A DNA stretch of 64,000 bases from Elusimicrobiaceae bacterium. Lineage in GTDB: Bacteria > Elusimicrobiota > Elusimicrobia > Elusimicrobiales > Elusimicrobiaceae. The stretch is from contig JAGCXL010000023.1 of assembly GCA_017961295.1 (NCBI GenBank), positions 1-64,000 on the forward strand. The letters run 5' to 3'. Below are positions 31,789-40,002 of the stretch, in pieces. Both the position numbers and the translations under genes were made by a program. A model generated the notes under the pieces. That model saw only the letters and a program-made list of their open reading frames with translations. It was not told the origin of the DNA and ran no database searches. The first letter of the stretch is position 1, and each line of letters starts with the position of its first letter.

Positions 31789-33033
31789 TTACTCTCCTTT
31801 GAGTTCTTTGAGCTTTTGGATAAGCGCGGCTTCACGCCCTAACGTGCCGGGTTCAAAAAATTTGACCGGGTCGGGCATGTAAAGTTGTTTTACGTAGTGA
31901 TTTTTAAAATCGTGTGCGTATTTGTAGCCGCGGTTTTTGCCGCCGCTGCGCAAATGATCTGGAACCGGGCGGTAGCGGCCTTCGCGCACTTCTTGCAAAG
32001 CTTTATCTACGGCCAGGTAGGCCGAGTTGCTCTTGGGGCAACAGGCTACATAAATCGCCGCGTGTGCCAGTGGAATACGAATTTCCGGCATGCCCAGTTC
32101 TTCGGCGGCCGCAAAAGCGGCCTGAGCAATCATAATGGCGTAAGGTTCCGCGAGGCCGACGTCTTCACACGCGCAGATTAAAATGCGCCTTGCAACAAAG
32201 CGCGGGTCCTCTCCGCTTTCCAGCATGCGGGCCAGCCAATAGACGGCGGCGTCGGGGTCGCTTCCGCGCATAGATTTAATAAAAGCCGAAATAATATCGT
32301 AATGGTCATCCCCTTTTTTATCATAACGCAAGTGGCGTTTTTGGATACACTCTTGTGCAATTTTGAGTGTGATGTGTTTTTTTCCTTTTTTGTCAGGCGC
32401 TGTGGTCACAAATGCCAGTTCGGCAGCGTTTAACATTTTGCGCGAATCCCCATTGGCTTGCGTGATAAAAAATTCAGCCGCGTCTTTGTCAATTTTGGCG
32501 TTTTCGGTCTCAGCGGCGCGGGTTAAAATTTTGAGTAAGTCAGCGTCTTCCAGTGGTTTAAATTCAAATACGGAAAAGCGCGAGAGTAAGGCATTGTTGA
32601 TGTAAAAATACGGGTTTTCCGTCGTAATGCCGATTAAAATAATATCTCCGCGCTCTACGGAGGGCAAAAGGACATCTTGCTGGGTTTTGTTAAAGTGATG
32701 AATTTCGTCCAAAATAACCAGGGTACGGCGCTCGTCAAAAGACGGAGTAATGGCGCGCTCTTTGGCTTCGGCTAACACTTTTTTAAGGTCCGCTACGCCG
32801 GCGGCCGCGGCGTTGAGTTCTACGGTATAGGATTGCGTGCGCGAGGCGATAAAGCGTGCCGTAGCGGTTTTGCCGCAACCGGGCGGGCCGAAAAAGACGG
32901 CCGATTTAATCATATCGGCCTCTAACAAGCGGCGCAACATCTTGCCCGGCCCCAGTAAATGGGGTTGGCCTGCAAAATCTTCCAGTTTTTTAGGCGCTTG
33001 GCGCGCGGCAAGGGGCATTGTTTCGTCGGTCAT
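31789..33033 (-). CDS. rarA: Replication-associated recombination protein A (AAA+ ATPase)
   Basis: The 414-residue protein resembles clamp-loader subunits and acts at stalled replication forks. Walker A GPPGCGKT is near residue 50, Walker B is [16 protein letters not shown], sensor 1 ITTENP follows, and the C-terminal tetramerisation domain has [23 protein letters not shown] (parts [14 protein letters not shown]). The family's AEAKERA and RKMLNA segments are also present. It overlaps zapA-like by ATGA and is followed directly by xseA. Confidence 0.96.
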   Translation of the reverse strand: MTDETMPLAARQAPKKLEDFAGQPHLLGPGKMLRRLLEADMIKSAVFFGPPGCGKTATARFIASRTQSYTVELNAAAAGVADLKKVLAEAKERAITPSFDERRTLVILDEIHHFNKTQQDVLLPSVERGDIILIGITTENPYFYINNALLSRFSVFEFKPLEDADLLKILTRAAETENAKIDKDAAEFFITQANGDSRKMLNAAELAFVTTAPDKKGKKHITLKIAQECIQKRHLRYDKKGDDHYDIISAFIKSMRGSDPDAAVYWLARMLESGEDPRFVARRILICACEDVGLAEPYAIMIAQAAFAAAEELGMPEIRIPLAHAAIYVACCPKSNSAYLAVDKALQEVREGRYRPVPDHLRSGGKNRGYKYAHDFKNHYVKQLYMPDPVKFFEPGTLGREAALIQKLKELKGE

Positions 33034-33320
33034 TTGAGTTCTTGGGCAGATTTTAATTTCAAAATCAGTTCGTCCACGCGGTTGAGTTCTTCCTGGCGTT
33101 TGCCGCCTTCGTTTTGGCTTTTTAAGTACGCCTCCGCGGCAAAATGCAGTGCGGCGTGAAGTGCTTGCTTTAAGGTGTCAATTTCGCCATCCATTTGTAC
33201 TTGTAGCATGTAGGCTTCTACTTGAGAGGCCAGTTCGGTTAGTTCCATGCCACCCAGGCCGGAGTTTTCCACCTCCAGCGGGATGCGTTTAATTTCTACC
33301 TGGATAATATCTTTTGCCAT
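33030..33320 (-). CDS. ZapA-like cell division protein
   Basis: This 96-residue protein begins with a short beta segment (IIQVEIKRIPLEV). A long helix with ELASQVEAYMLQVQ, then HAALHFAAEAYLKSQNEG and a C-terminal coiled coil complete it. That layout fits ZapA, which bundles FtsZ filaments at the division site, but identity is low. It is the first gene of zapA-rarA-xseA-xseB-tlyA. A TAGAAT box on the minus strand (33335-33330) lies 9 nt before the ATG, so the leader would be very short. A coiled-coil gene follows pheT (36988-37248), and ZapA/ZapB-type pairs near pheST are seen in other phyla. Confidence 0.5.
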   Translation of the reverse strand: MAKDIIQVEIKRIPLEVENSGLGGMELTELASQVEAYMLQVQMDGEIDTLKQALHAALHFAAEAYLKSQNEGGKRQEELNRVDELILKLKSAQELK

Positions 33321-33356
33321 ATATAACCCATTCTACATTTTTTTTGTATTTTCTTC

Positions 33357-33464
33357 CTAATTTTGTGCATTTCGTTGTTGCGAGCCTCCTTACGTACTTG
33401 CGGCCCGTTGGGCCGCTTAGTACGTACGCTACGTCGGCATGCGCCTAGAACTGCACAAAATTAG
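33357..33464. repeat. 108-bp palindromic element with perfect 13-bp terminal inverted repeats
   Basis: The element starts CTAATTTTGTGCA (33357-33369) and ends TGCACAAAATTAG (33452-33464). Its centre is a near-perfect palindrome: TACGTAC (33391-33397) and GCGGCCC (33400-33406), then GTT, GGGCCGC (33410-33416) and GTACGTA (33420-33426). It contains no gene. It could be a MITE-type insertion, a protein-binding or topology element, or encode a hairpin RNA. I see one copy in this window. Confidence 0.7.
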
Positions 33465-33513
33465 TTTGAAACTACTGCGTGCTGATAAATAGTGATTTGA
33501 TTTAGGTAAGGAT

Positions 33514-33540
33514 ATTCCGCACGCGTTACGCGTGCGGAAT
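33514..33540. promoter_or_regulatory. Perfect 12-bp inverted repeat immediately upstream of the pheS -10 box
   Basis: ATTCCGCACGCG (33514-33525) and CGCGTGCGGAAT (33529-33540) are separated by TTA. It occupies the -35 and spacer region of the pheS promoter, so it may be an operator. It lacks the long T tract of a terminator. Confidence 0.5.
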
Positions 33541-33544
33541 TTAC

Positions 33545-33559
33545 TATAATAATATTATG
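33545..33559 (+). promoter_or_regulatory. -10 box abutting the pheS start (predicted leaderless)
   Basis: Consensus TATAAT at 33545-33550, 6 nt, ATG at 33557. There is no Shine-Dalgarno site. A leaderless transcript would leave no room for a T-box or leader-peptide attenuator. Confidence 0.6.
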
Positions 33560-34597
33560 ACTATTTTAGAATTTAAAAATGCGTGCGAAACCCTCGCGCA
33601 AGAATACAAAACCAAAATTAATGCCGCGCAAACCGTTGCCGAAGTAGAAGAGTTGCGTGTAGCGGCCTTGGGCCGCAAAGGTGCCCTTACCGAACTATTA
33701 AAGGGGCTTAAAGATTTTTCTATAGAAGATAAAAAACAAGCCGGCCCCATGGGAAACGCCCTTAAAGCCGAGCTGACAACTGTATTGGATGAAAAAGCGC
33801 AATTTTTTGCCGTCAAAGAAATTAACGACGAACTGAGTAAAACAAACATTGATTTGACCTTGCCCGGTTATCCGGTAGCTTGCGGTCATAAGCATCCGCT
33901 TTCTGTAGCACAAGACCGCATGACCACGATTTTGGCTCGCTTGGGGTTTGAGTGGGCCGAAGGTCCCTGGGTGGAAGACGAAAAACATAATTTTGATTTG
34001 TTAAATGTACCGCTGCACCACCCGGCGCGCGACGCCCAGGATACTTTCTTTGTGGATACTAAAGCGCCGCTGGTGTTGCGTTCCCATACTTCTAATGTGC
34101 AGAGCCGGTATATGGAAAAACACAAACCGCCGTTGCGTATTATGGCACCGGGGCGTGTTTTCCGTAACGACAGTTTAGACGCTACCCACAGCCCGGTGTT
34201 CCACCAAATTGAGGGACTCTATGTGGATAAAAATGTCAGTCTGGCTGACCTTAAAAGCGATTTGACCGCTTTTATGAAAGGGCTGTTTGGCGATAAGGCC
34301 GAAATTCGCTTCCGCCCGTCGTTCTTCCCGTTTACCGAGCCTAGTGTAGAAGTGGATGTAAAGTGTGTTTTCTGCCAAGGCAAAGGGTGCAACGTGTGCA
34401 AACAAAACGGTTGGATTGAAATGTTAGGAGCCGGGGTTGTTCACCCAAACGTGCTTAAAAATTGCGGCATTGATCCGAGCGAATTTAGCGGCTATGCGTT
34501 TGGTATGGGTGTGGAACGGCTGGCTATGATGATGCTAAACATCAAAGATATCCGCGCGTTTTACGAAAATGATGTGCGCTTGCTAAAACAATTTTAG
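33557..34597 (+). CDS. pheS: Phenylalanine-tRNA ligase alpha subunit
   Basis: The 346-residue class II aminoacyl-tRNA synthetase subunit has an N-terminal coiled coil (residues 1-90). The catalytic core follows: motif 2 around RVFRNDSLDATHSPVFHQIEG (recognised in FRNDSLDATHSP), FRPSFFPFTEPSVEVDV, a CFCQGKGCNVCKQNGWIE-type Cys-rich insertion (seen in parts), and motif 3 GMGVERLAMM. It forms an alpha2-beta2 enzyme with PheT. The insertion with three or more cysteines is found in many but not all PheS. pheT starts 9 bp later. Confidence 0.98.
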   Translation: MTILEFKNACETLAQEYKTKINAAQTVAEVEELRVAALGRKGALTELLKGLKDFSIEDKKQAGPMGNALKAELTTVLDEKAQFFAVKEINDELSKTNIDLTLPGYPVACGHKHPLSVAQDRMTTILARLGFEWAEGPWVEDEKHNFDLLNVPLHHPARDAQDTFFVDTKAPLVLRSHTSNVQSRYMEKHKPPLRIMAPGRVFRNDSLDATHSPVFHQIEGLYVDKNVSLADLKSDLTAFMKGLFGDKAEIRFRPSFFPFTEPSVEVDVKCVFCQGKGCNVCKQNGWIEMLGAGVVHPNVLKNCGIDPSEFSGYAFGMGVERLAMMMLNIKDIRAFYENDVRLLKQF

Positions 34598-34606
34598 GGA
34601 GATTTT

Positions 34607-36988
34607 ATGAAAATTCTATATTCTTGGTTAAAAGATTTTATTGAGTTGGATTTATCTCCCGAAGAGTTGGCTAAAAAACTGACCGTTTTGGGTATTGAAG
34701 TGGCCTCTATAGAAACGACAGGTGCGGATTTTGAAGGAGTCTATGTGGCCCAAATTACTAAAATTGAAAATCACCCCAATTCCGACCATTTGCATTTAGT
34801 TACGCTCGACAAAGGAAACGGCGTTACGCAGCGTGTTGTGTGCGGTGCGCCTAACGTGGCCGTAGGGCAAAAAGTGCCGCTTGCCAAAGTAGGGGCGCGG
34901 CTTGGGAAAATTGTACTTAAACCAGCTGTCATCCGCGGAGTGGAATCGGAAGGAATGATTTGTTCTTCTGATGAATTGGGGCTTACCCATACCCGGGCGC
35001 ATGGAATTTTAGTATTGGATGAAAACTTGTCGCTAGGTACGGACGTTTCTACACTTTACGGAAAACCGGACACGATTTTTGAATTGGAAATTACTTCTAA
35101 CCGCCCGGATTTACTCTCCCACTTGGGCGTGGCGCGCGAACTAGGGGTATTGCTTAACAAGCCCGTAAAATTGCCCGAAATTAAAAACATCAAGGGCGAA
35201 GGATCGGCTCTACCGGTGGAAATTCAAAACGCCGAAGGATGCGGGCGGTATATTGGGCGTATTATCCGCGGTGTGAAGAACGCAGAATCGCCGGAGTGGA
35301 TGAAAGAACGATTAGCCGCTATGGGGCTTAATCCCAAAAATGCACTAGTGGACGTTACCAACTACGTAATGTTTGAGCTGGGGAACCCGCTCCACGCGTT
35401 TGATTTGCGCGAAGTGGAAGGCGGCAAAGTGATTGTGCGTAATGCAAAGGTTGATGAAAAATTTACTGTACTGGGCGGGCGCGAACTTGCACTAACTGAA
35501 AACTGCTTGTTGATTGCCGATGAAAAGAAGGCCACTGCGTTAGCCGGCATTATGGGCGGCGCAAACAGCGGCATTAAAGACGACACGCAAGATATTTTTA
35601 TTGAGGCGGCGTATTTCAATCCGCCGACCGTTAACAAAACAGTCAAAAAATTTGCCATTTCGTCCGATTCCTCCCAACGCTTTGAACGCGGAACGGATAT
35701 TGAAGGCGCCATGTTGGCTATGCAGCGGGCGAGCGATTTGTTTGTGCAAATTTGCGGGGGCAGCGCCAGTGAAATCAACGACGTTTATCCGCAAAAATTT
35801 GAAAATAAAACTGTAGAATTTACCCCCGCGGAAATTAACGCCATTTTGGGCGCTAATATCCCGGACGAAAAACTCAAAGATATTTTTAGCCGGTTGGCGG
35901 CAACGTTTGACGCAAGCGGAGTTGTTTGGAAATTCCAAGCGCCTACGCACCGCAGAGACCTCAACCATAAATGGGACCTTGCGGAAGAGGCCGCGCGCTT
36001 TGCCGGATATGACCAAATCCCGGTATCCGCTACGCGGGCACATGTAACATTTGCCGATAATCCCAAAGGGATTGATTTGGGTAAAATCTACACCCATGCG
36101 CTTATTGGGGCGGGATTTTGCGAATGCAAAAATATTGATTTTGTCGGTGAGAAAGAGTTGAAACTTTTTGGCGCTGACGAGAAATTTTGCATTCGTGTAA
36201 AAAACGCACTTGCGCAAGGGTGGGATTATTTGCGCCCAACGCTGCTTGCTTCACTTATCAAGAATGTAGAGAGCAATTTGCGTTTTGGAAACAATGATTT
36301 AAAATTATTTGAAACCAGCAAAACTTTCCAAAATATGAAAGGGTTCCCGGTGGAAAATTATACCGTAGCCGGGGTATTAACCGGAAATATTGAAGAAAAT
36401 AAATTCTTTGGGCTCCCCAGCCGGCCGGTAGATTTCTATTGGTTAAAAGGGTTATTACAAACTGTTTTGCAAAAAGCCGACGTGACGTTTGCTCCGTCTA
36501 AAAATGTACCTGTTTATATGCACCCCAAAATCAGTATGGATGTTGTGCAGGGGGGTAAAGTAATTGGCGTATTTGGCAAGGTGCACCCGCTTACCTTAAA
36601 AGCTATGGGTGTAAAAACCAGCGAAGTATGGGCTTTTGAGTTTGCTACCAAACAAATTGAAAAGAATTATTCTGCGCGTGATTTTAAACCGGCGGCAGAT
36701 GTGGCCGTGTTCCCGCCGTCTTTGCGCGATTTGTCTGTGGTGTTAAACGAGAACGTCACCTATGCACAAATTGCCAGCGCTTTAGACAAAACGCCGCTTG
36801 ATGTGGAGTTGGCGTATCATTTGATTGATGTGTATCAAGGTAAAAACTTGCCGCAAGGGAAAAAGAGCGTGACGTTTAGCTTGGCATTTAGCAAGAAAGA
36901 CGGAACACTTAAAGATAAAGAAATTGATACCGCCTTTGCACGTATTGTGGAACAACTTAAAAACCAAGTAGGGGCGGAACTGCGCTAA
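34607..36988 (+). CDS. pheT: Phenylalanine-tRNA ligase beta subunit
   Basis: The full-length 793-residue subunit has the N-terminal EMAP-like tRNA-binding domain (VAQITKIENHPNSDHLHL), then B3/B4 editing region, B5 domain, and class II-like core. The C-terminal ferredoxin-like anticodon domain has FPPSLRDLSVVLNENVTY. GGGAG lies 6 bp before the ATG. The stop overlaps the next start by one base (TAATG). Confidence 0.98.
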   Translation: MKILYSWLKDFIELDLSPEELAKKLTVLGIEVASIETTGADFEGVYVAQITKIENHPNSDHLHLVTLDKGNGVTQRVVCGAPNVAVGQKVPLAKVGARLGKIVLKPAVIRGVESEGMICSSDELGLTHTRAHGILVLDENLSLGTDVSTLYGKPDTIFELEITSNRPDLLSHLGVARELGVLLNKPVKLPEIKNIKGEGSALPVEIQNAEGCGRYIGRIIRGVKNAESPEWMKERLAAMGLNPKNALVDVTNYVMFELGNPLHAFDLREVEGGKVIVRNAKVDEKFTVLGGRELALTENCLLIADEKKATALAGIMGGANSGIKDDTQDIFIEAAYFNPPTVNKTVKKFAISSDSSQRFERGTDIEGAMLAMQRASDLFVQICGGSASEINDVYPQKFENKTVEFTPAEINAILGANIPDEKLKDIFSRLAATFDASGVVWKFQAPTHRRDLNHKWDLAEEAARFAGYDQIPVSATRAHVTFADNPKGIDLGKIYTHALIGAGFCECKNIDFVGEKELKLFGADEKFCIRVKNALAQGWDYLRPTLLASLIKNVESNLRFGNNDLKLFETSKTFQNMKGFPVENYTVAGVLTGNIEENKFFGLPSRPVDFYWLKGLLQTVLQKADVTFAPSKNVPVYMHPKISMDVVQGGKVIGVFGKVHPLTLKAMGVKTSEVWAFEFATKQIEKNYSARDFKPAADVAVFPPSLRDLSVVLNENVTYAQIASALDKTPLDVELAYHLIDVYQGKNLPQGKKSVTFSLAFSKKDGTLKDKEIDTAFARIVEQLKNQVGAELR

Positions 36989-37248
36989 TGCAAGAAAAAT
37001 TAAAACAGCTGGAGCTTTTAATCACGCAAACACTCACCCGCCAAAAGGAACTGGCGGGGGAGAACGCGTCTTTAAAAAACCGGCTGCGTAATTTGGAACA
37101 GAGTAATTTGGAACTTAAAGACTTGCAAACGCAGTTGCGCGAGTTAAAAGAATGGAAGAAGAATACACAAAATGTACTGCGTCGCTTGGCCGCGCGGGTG
37201 GATAAAGAGTTGGAAAAAGCTAAAGAAGAACAAAATAAGATTGTGTAG
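36988..37248 (+). CDS. Small coiled-coil protein (ZapB-like?)
   Basis: The 86-residue protein is almost entirely heptad-repeat helix (LKQLELLITQTL, ENASLKNRLRNLEQ, LQTQLRELKEW). It has no signal peptide or membrane segment. Position right after pheT, with a ZapA-like gene across the intergenic region on the other strand, suggests a ZapB-type division factor. Coiled coils of this size are not diagnostic. Translation is coupled to pheT through TAATG. Confidence 0.6.
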   Translation: MQEKLKQLELLITQTLTRQKELAGENASLKNRLRNLEQSNLELKDLQTQLRELKEWKKNTQNVLRRLAARVDKELEKAKEEQNKIV

Positions 37249-37266
37249 CAATTTGCAATTAACAAA

Positions 37267-37290
37267 GCCCCCTCAAAAGAGGGGGCTTTT
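37267..37290. terminator. Bidirectional terminator between the coiled-coil gene and tRNA-Gly
   Basis: GCCCCCTC (37267-37274) pairs with GAGGGGGC (37279-37286) around AAAA, with AAA and TTTT flanks. It serves both strands. Confidence 0.85.
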
Positions 37291-37293
37291 AAA

Positions 37294-37367
37294 TGGAGCG
37301 GGCGAAGAGAATCGAACTCTCGTCTCAACCTTGGCAAGGTCGCGTTCTACCATTGAACCACGCCCGC
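37294..37367 (-). tRNA. tRNA-Gly (anticodon GCC)
   Basis: The 74-nt cloverleaf on the minus strand has acceptor GCGGGCG with CGCCCGC and an encoded TCCA end. The anticodon loop is TTGCCAA on ACC/GGT, and the T-arm contains GTTCGATTC. It decodes GGC and GGU codons. Confidence 0.97.
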
Positions 37368-37391
37368 AAAAATCGGTCTAACTACCTATAT

Positions 37392-37420
37392 AGTATAGCA
37401 CATTTAAGGTAGGTATACAA
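37392..37420 (-). promoter_or_regulatory. tRNA-Gly promoter
   Basis: Minus strand: TTGTAT (37420-37415), a 17-bp spacer, TATACT (37397-37392), about 24 bp before the tRNA. The -35 box starts only 3 bp after the preceding stop codon. Confidence 0.8.
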
Positions 37421-37423
37421 GAG

Positions 37424-38302
37424 CTATTTCGTCTTTGTCCGGTGCGTTGTTGCCAAAAGTTGGGGGGCAATTGACTTTAGATAATTGTTTTCTCGTACGG
37501 CTTGGCGAATTCCTGGGTTTTGGCGTAAAGCACTTAAAACAGGGCTGGCGTTGATGATTTGGACGGCTTCTTGCGGATGATCGCGGTAGTATTTGACGGC
37601 TTTGCTAATGAGCAACTGGCTCATGAGTCGGCTTGAGCCAATTTTGCGGACCATGTCCGGGTTAGCAAGCACCTGTTTAACTACGTCACTTTCAAAAAAT
37701 TCGGTTAAAGTGGGGGTGTCTTGTGCAAAAGCGGCTAAAAGTTGTGGATCTTCCAACAATGGGGCTACATCGGCCCGGGCAGCAAAGGCATCGGCCACTT
37801 CTTTACGGTTAAGTAAATAGTGCATAAGGTCCACATCTTTTAAGTTGGCAGCAAAATTTTCGGTTAGTGCCCACGGCGCCATGCCGATAATTCCATAATT
37901 TTTGGGTGTAATAGACTGATAGTTAAAGCGGTTAACAATAGGTAGCGTAGTTCCTAATTCATCTACGGCTACGTTGCGGTCCTGCCCTTCTTGTACTTGC
38001 ACATAAGTTACACCTACCGAAGGGTTAAAATCTGTATCGGCGGTAAGGCCTTGCAAGGTTTCAGGGTCCAATGCGGTGCTAAGATCTTCTGCACGAGATT
38101 TAGCATTTAACATAACCAACCACACCAAAGCGGCTACAACCAATACTCCCAACGCAATTGCTAAGGCTAACGAGTTCACTAAAGCAGAAGATTTTTTGGA
38201 CCTCGTTTGCTGGGTTTGAGTGGCGGCAGCGGGGGTTTTAGTTGCTTTCGGATTGTACTTTTGCGGGTTACGTAAACGATCTATAATTTCTTCCGTTTTC
38301 AT
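37424..38302 (-). CDS. Single-pass membrane protein of unknown function
   Basis: The 292-residue protein has a basic cytoplasmic N-terminus with a Thr/Ala/Gln-rich linker (20-40), one membrane helix (about 43-67), and a periplasmic domain of about 225 residues. The latter is dominated by helices with acidic and alanine-rich surfaces (DVAPLLEDPQLLAAFAQD, cut to this part). No catalytic motif or family is recognised. The type II topology and soluble domain suggest an envelope scaffold or binding role. Its promoter overlaps that of the divergent thioesterase gene, and GCAGG lies upstream of the ATG. Confidence 0.7.
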   Translation of the reverse strand: MKTEEIIDRLRNPQKYNPKATKTPAAATQTQQTRSKKSSALVNSLALAIALGVLVVAALVWLVMLNAKSRAEDLSTALDPETLQGLTADTDFNPSVGVTYVQVQEGQDRNVAVDELGTTLPIVNRFNYQSITPKNYGIIGMAPWALTENFAANLKDVDLMHYLLNRKEVADAFAARADVAPLLEDPQLLAAFAQDTPTLTEFFESDVVKQVLANPDMVRKIGSSRLMSQLLISKAVKYYRDHPQEAVQIINASPVLSALRQNPGIRQAVRENNYLKSIAPQLLATTHRTKTK

Positions 38303-38323
38303 AGTTAGAAACCTGCCAAATCA

Positions 38324-38331
38324 AGTATAAT
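38324..38331. promoter_or_regulatory. Overlapping divergent -10 boxes, membrane protein gene and thioesterase
   Basis: The octamer AGTATAAT gives TATAAT on the plus strand (38326-38331) and TATACT on the minus strand (38329-38324). It is the reverse complement of the octamer at 24187-24194, which has the same role between the receiver gene and tilS. Confidence 0.6.
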
Positions 38332-38366
38332 TTATTATATGAAATCTATAGCCAAAGAGGAAAGAT

Positions 38367-38759
38367 ATGCAAAAAACTATTTTTTATCATGATACCGATT
38401 GCGGAAATGTGGTGTATTACGGAAACTATTTAAAATATTTTGAAGAAGCACGCACTTTATACATGGCGCAAAAAGGGTTTTCGGTGCCGGCACTGATGCA
38501 GGAAGGAAAATTTTTTGTGGTGGCCCGGCAAGAAGTAGAATATAAATATCCGGTGCGCTACGGCGATGTAATTACCGTAGATACAAAAGTGGTAGAAATT
38601 TCAGACATTAAAATTGTGTTTGCAAACACAATCACAAATCAAAACGGGCGTTTATGTACCAAAGGAAAGACTACTTTGGTATGTGTAGACAAAAATGGAG
38701 TCCCTACCTCTATGGGAGCATCTGTAAAAGCGGCGATGAGCCCGGCTCTAGCTCTATAA
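38367..38759 (+). CDS. YbgC/4-hydroxybenzoyl-CoA thioesterase family acyl-CoA thioesterase
   Basis: The 130-residue hotdog-fold protein has the family motif FYHDTDCGNVVYYGNYLKYFEEAR, with the catalytic aspartate at 11 in DTDCGNVVYYGNY. Such enzymes hydrolyse short- or long-chain acyl-CoA. In proteobacteria YbgC is linked to tol-pal, but no tol-pal genes are nearby here. GAGG lies before the ATG. Substrate not predictable. Confidence 0.9.
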   Translation: MQKTIFYHDTDCGNVVYYGNYLKYFEEARTLYMAQKGFSVPALMQEGKFFVVARQEVEYKYPVRYGDVITVDTKVVEISDIKIVFANTITNQNGRLCTKGKTTLVCVDKNGVPTSMGASVKAAMSPALAL

Positions 38760-38828
38760 ATGGAACTATAAACAACACAGGGCGGAACGAAAGTTTCACC
38801 TTGTGTTTTGGGTAAACCAAAGAAAAGT

Positions 38829-39956
38829 CTATTTGGAAAAATCTAAGGCCGTAGGAAGTAACACTTCTTGCATGGTAGATAAAGCAAAAGAATCGGTCAT
38901 GCCGGCGATATAATCGGCAATGGCGGTATCAATTTCTTGGGCGTTTTCTTGATAAAAATTTTTCATAGATTTTAAATAATTTCCAAATCCGCGTGCGGCC
39001 TGTTGCGGTTCGCACAGGTAAGCTGCATAATCAAATCCATGACGGGCGAACTGGTTTTGAAAAAAATCAAACAAGTCTCGCAGTGATTTAGCGACAATTT
39101 CCTTGCGGCGCAACATATCTTCGTTGCAATAAATACGTTGGTAATTAAAATCGCGCAGTTGGGAAATAAGGTGGAATTTTTCATCTGAAAAACCGATAAA
39201 ATCTTTATCTTTGGAGTGGTCGATTAAATCAAGAGTAAGGGTATTAATGATTTCTCCATTTGAAGAACCCACTTCTTTACGTACGATGGCAGGGATATCT
39301 TCTTTGGTAATAAGATCTGCTTTAATAGCATCTTCAATGTCGCGCCCGAAATAAGCAATTTTATCGGCCAAACGGACAATGCAGCCTTCGTAGGTAGAGG
39401 GCATTTGGCGACGTCCGGTAATAGATTCTAAATCGTTAGGAGTTTTGCCGGGGCGTAGTGCATTGTTTTGAAAATCTTCTCCACAATGGCAAATGATTCC
39501 GTCCTTGACAGCAAAGGTTAGATTGAGCCCCTCTCCGTAGTTGGCAATATGTTCTACCACGCGGTAACTGTTTAATTCATGCAAAAAGCGTTTGCCGGAC
39601 GGTTTTAAACAGGCATCAATGGCGCGTTCTCCCTCGTGCCCAAAAGGAGCGTGCCCGATGTCGTGCCCTAAGCCCACGGCATAGGCAAGGTCTTCACTGA
39701 GTTGCCAATTTCCGCTTTTATTTAAGCCGCGGCAAATAGTGGCCGCTATTGTAGCTACATGCAAGACGTGCTCAATGCGGGTACAAATATGATCGTTTTT
39801 AGGGGCAAAGAAAACTTGTGCTTTGTGTTTGAGACGGCGAAACGGCAAAGAATGGATGATTTTGGTTTGATCCCGAAAATATTCATCACGCAAATCCGGC
39901 GTATGCGGGTGGGTACGTTTTAAATAAATTTCATCCGAAAACGGGTTTTTTATCAT
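38829..39956 (-). CDS. dgt: dGTP triphosphohydrolase-like HD-domain protein
   Basis: The 375-residue protein has the HD-domain signature of deoxynucleotide triphosphohydrolases: RRLKHKAQVFF, RIEHVLHVATIA, GHDIGHAPFGHEGE, and a C-terminal RDLFDFFQNQ region. It matches the shorter Dgt-like group that hydrolyses dNTPs to the nucleoside plus triphosphate. The frame is open upstream to 40124, across coaD. The family N-terminus (NPFSDEIYLKRTHPHTPDLRDEYFRDQ, in part) and a TATCAT box 6 nt before it put the start at 39956. No Shine-Dalgarno site is present. Confidence 0.9.
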   Translation of the reverse strand: MIKNPFSDEIYLKRTHPHTPDLRDEYFRDQTKIIHSLPFRRLKHKAQVFFAPKNDHICTRIEHVLHVATIAATICRGLNKSGNWQLSEDLAYAVGLGHDIGHAPFGHEGERAIDACLKPSGKRFLHELNSYRVVEHIANYGEGLNLTFAVKDGIICHCGEDFQNNALRPGKTPNDLESITGRRQMPSTYEGCIVRLADKIAYFGRDIEDAIKADLITKEDIPAIVRKEVGSSNGEIINTLTLDLIDHSKDKDFIGFSDEKFHLISQLRDFNYQRIYCNEDMLRRKEIVAKSLRDLFDFFQNQFARHGFDYAAYLCEPQQAARGFGNYLKSMKNFYQENAQEIDTAIADYIAGMTDSFALSTMQEVLLPTALDFSK

Positions 39957-39961
39957 AAAAT

Positions 39962-39968
39962 TATGATA
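39962..39968. promoter_or_regulatory. Overlapping divergent -10 boxes, dgt and coaD
   Basis: Plus strand TATGAT at 39962-39967; minus strand TATCAT at 39968-39963, which is 6 nt from the dgt ATG. The two genes are only 46 bp apart. Confidence 0.5.
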
Positions 39969-40002
39969 CCATAATAGAAGATAAACGTGTAAAGGAGTTT
40001 CT

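Noticed and set aside
33465-33556. T-box or leader-peptide attenuator for pheS
   Set aside because: No T-box sequence, no Phe-rich leader peptide, and the -10 box lies 6 nt before the ATG.
35540-36217. 225-codon open frame antisense to pheT
   Set aside because: Shadow of pheT; basic, low-complexity translation with no recognisable domain.
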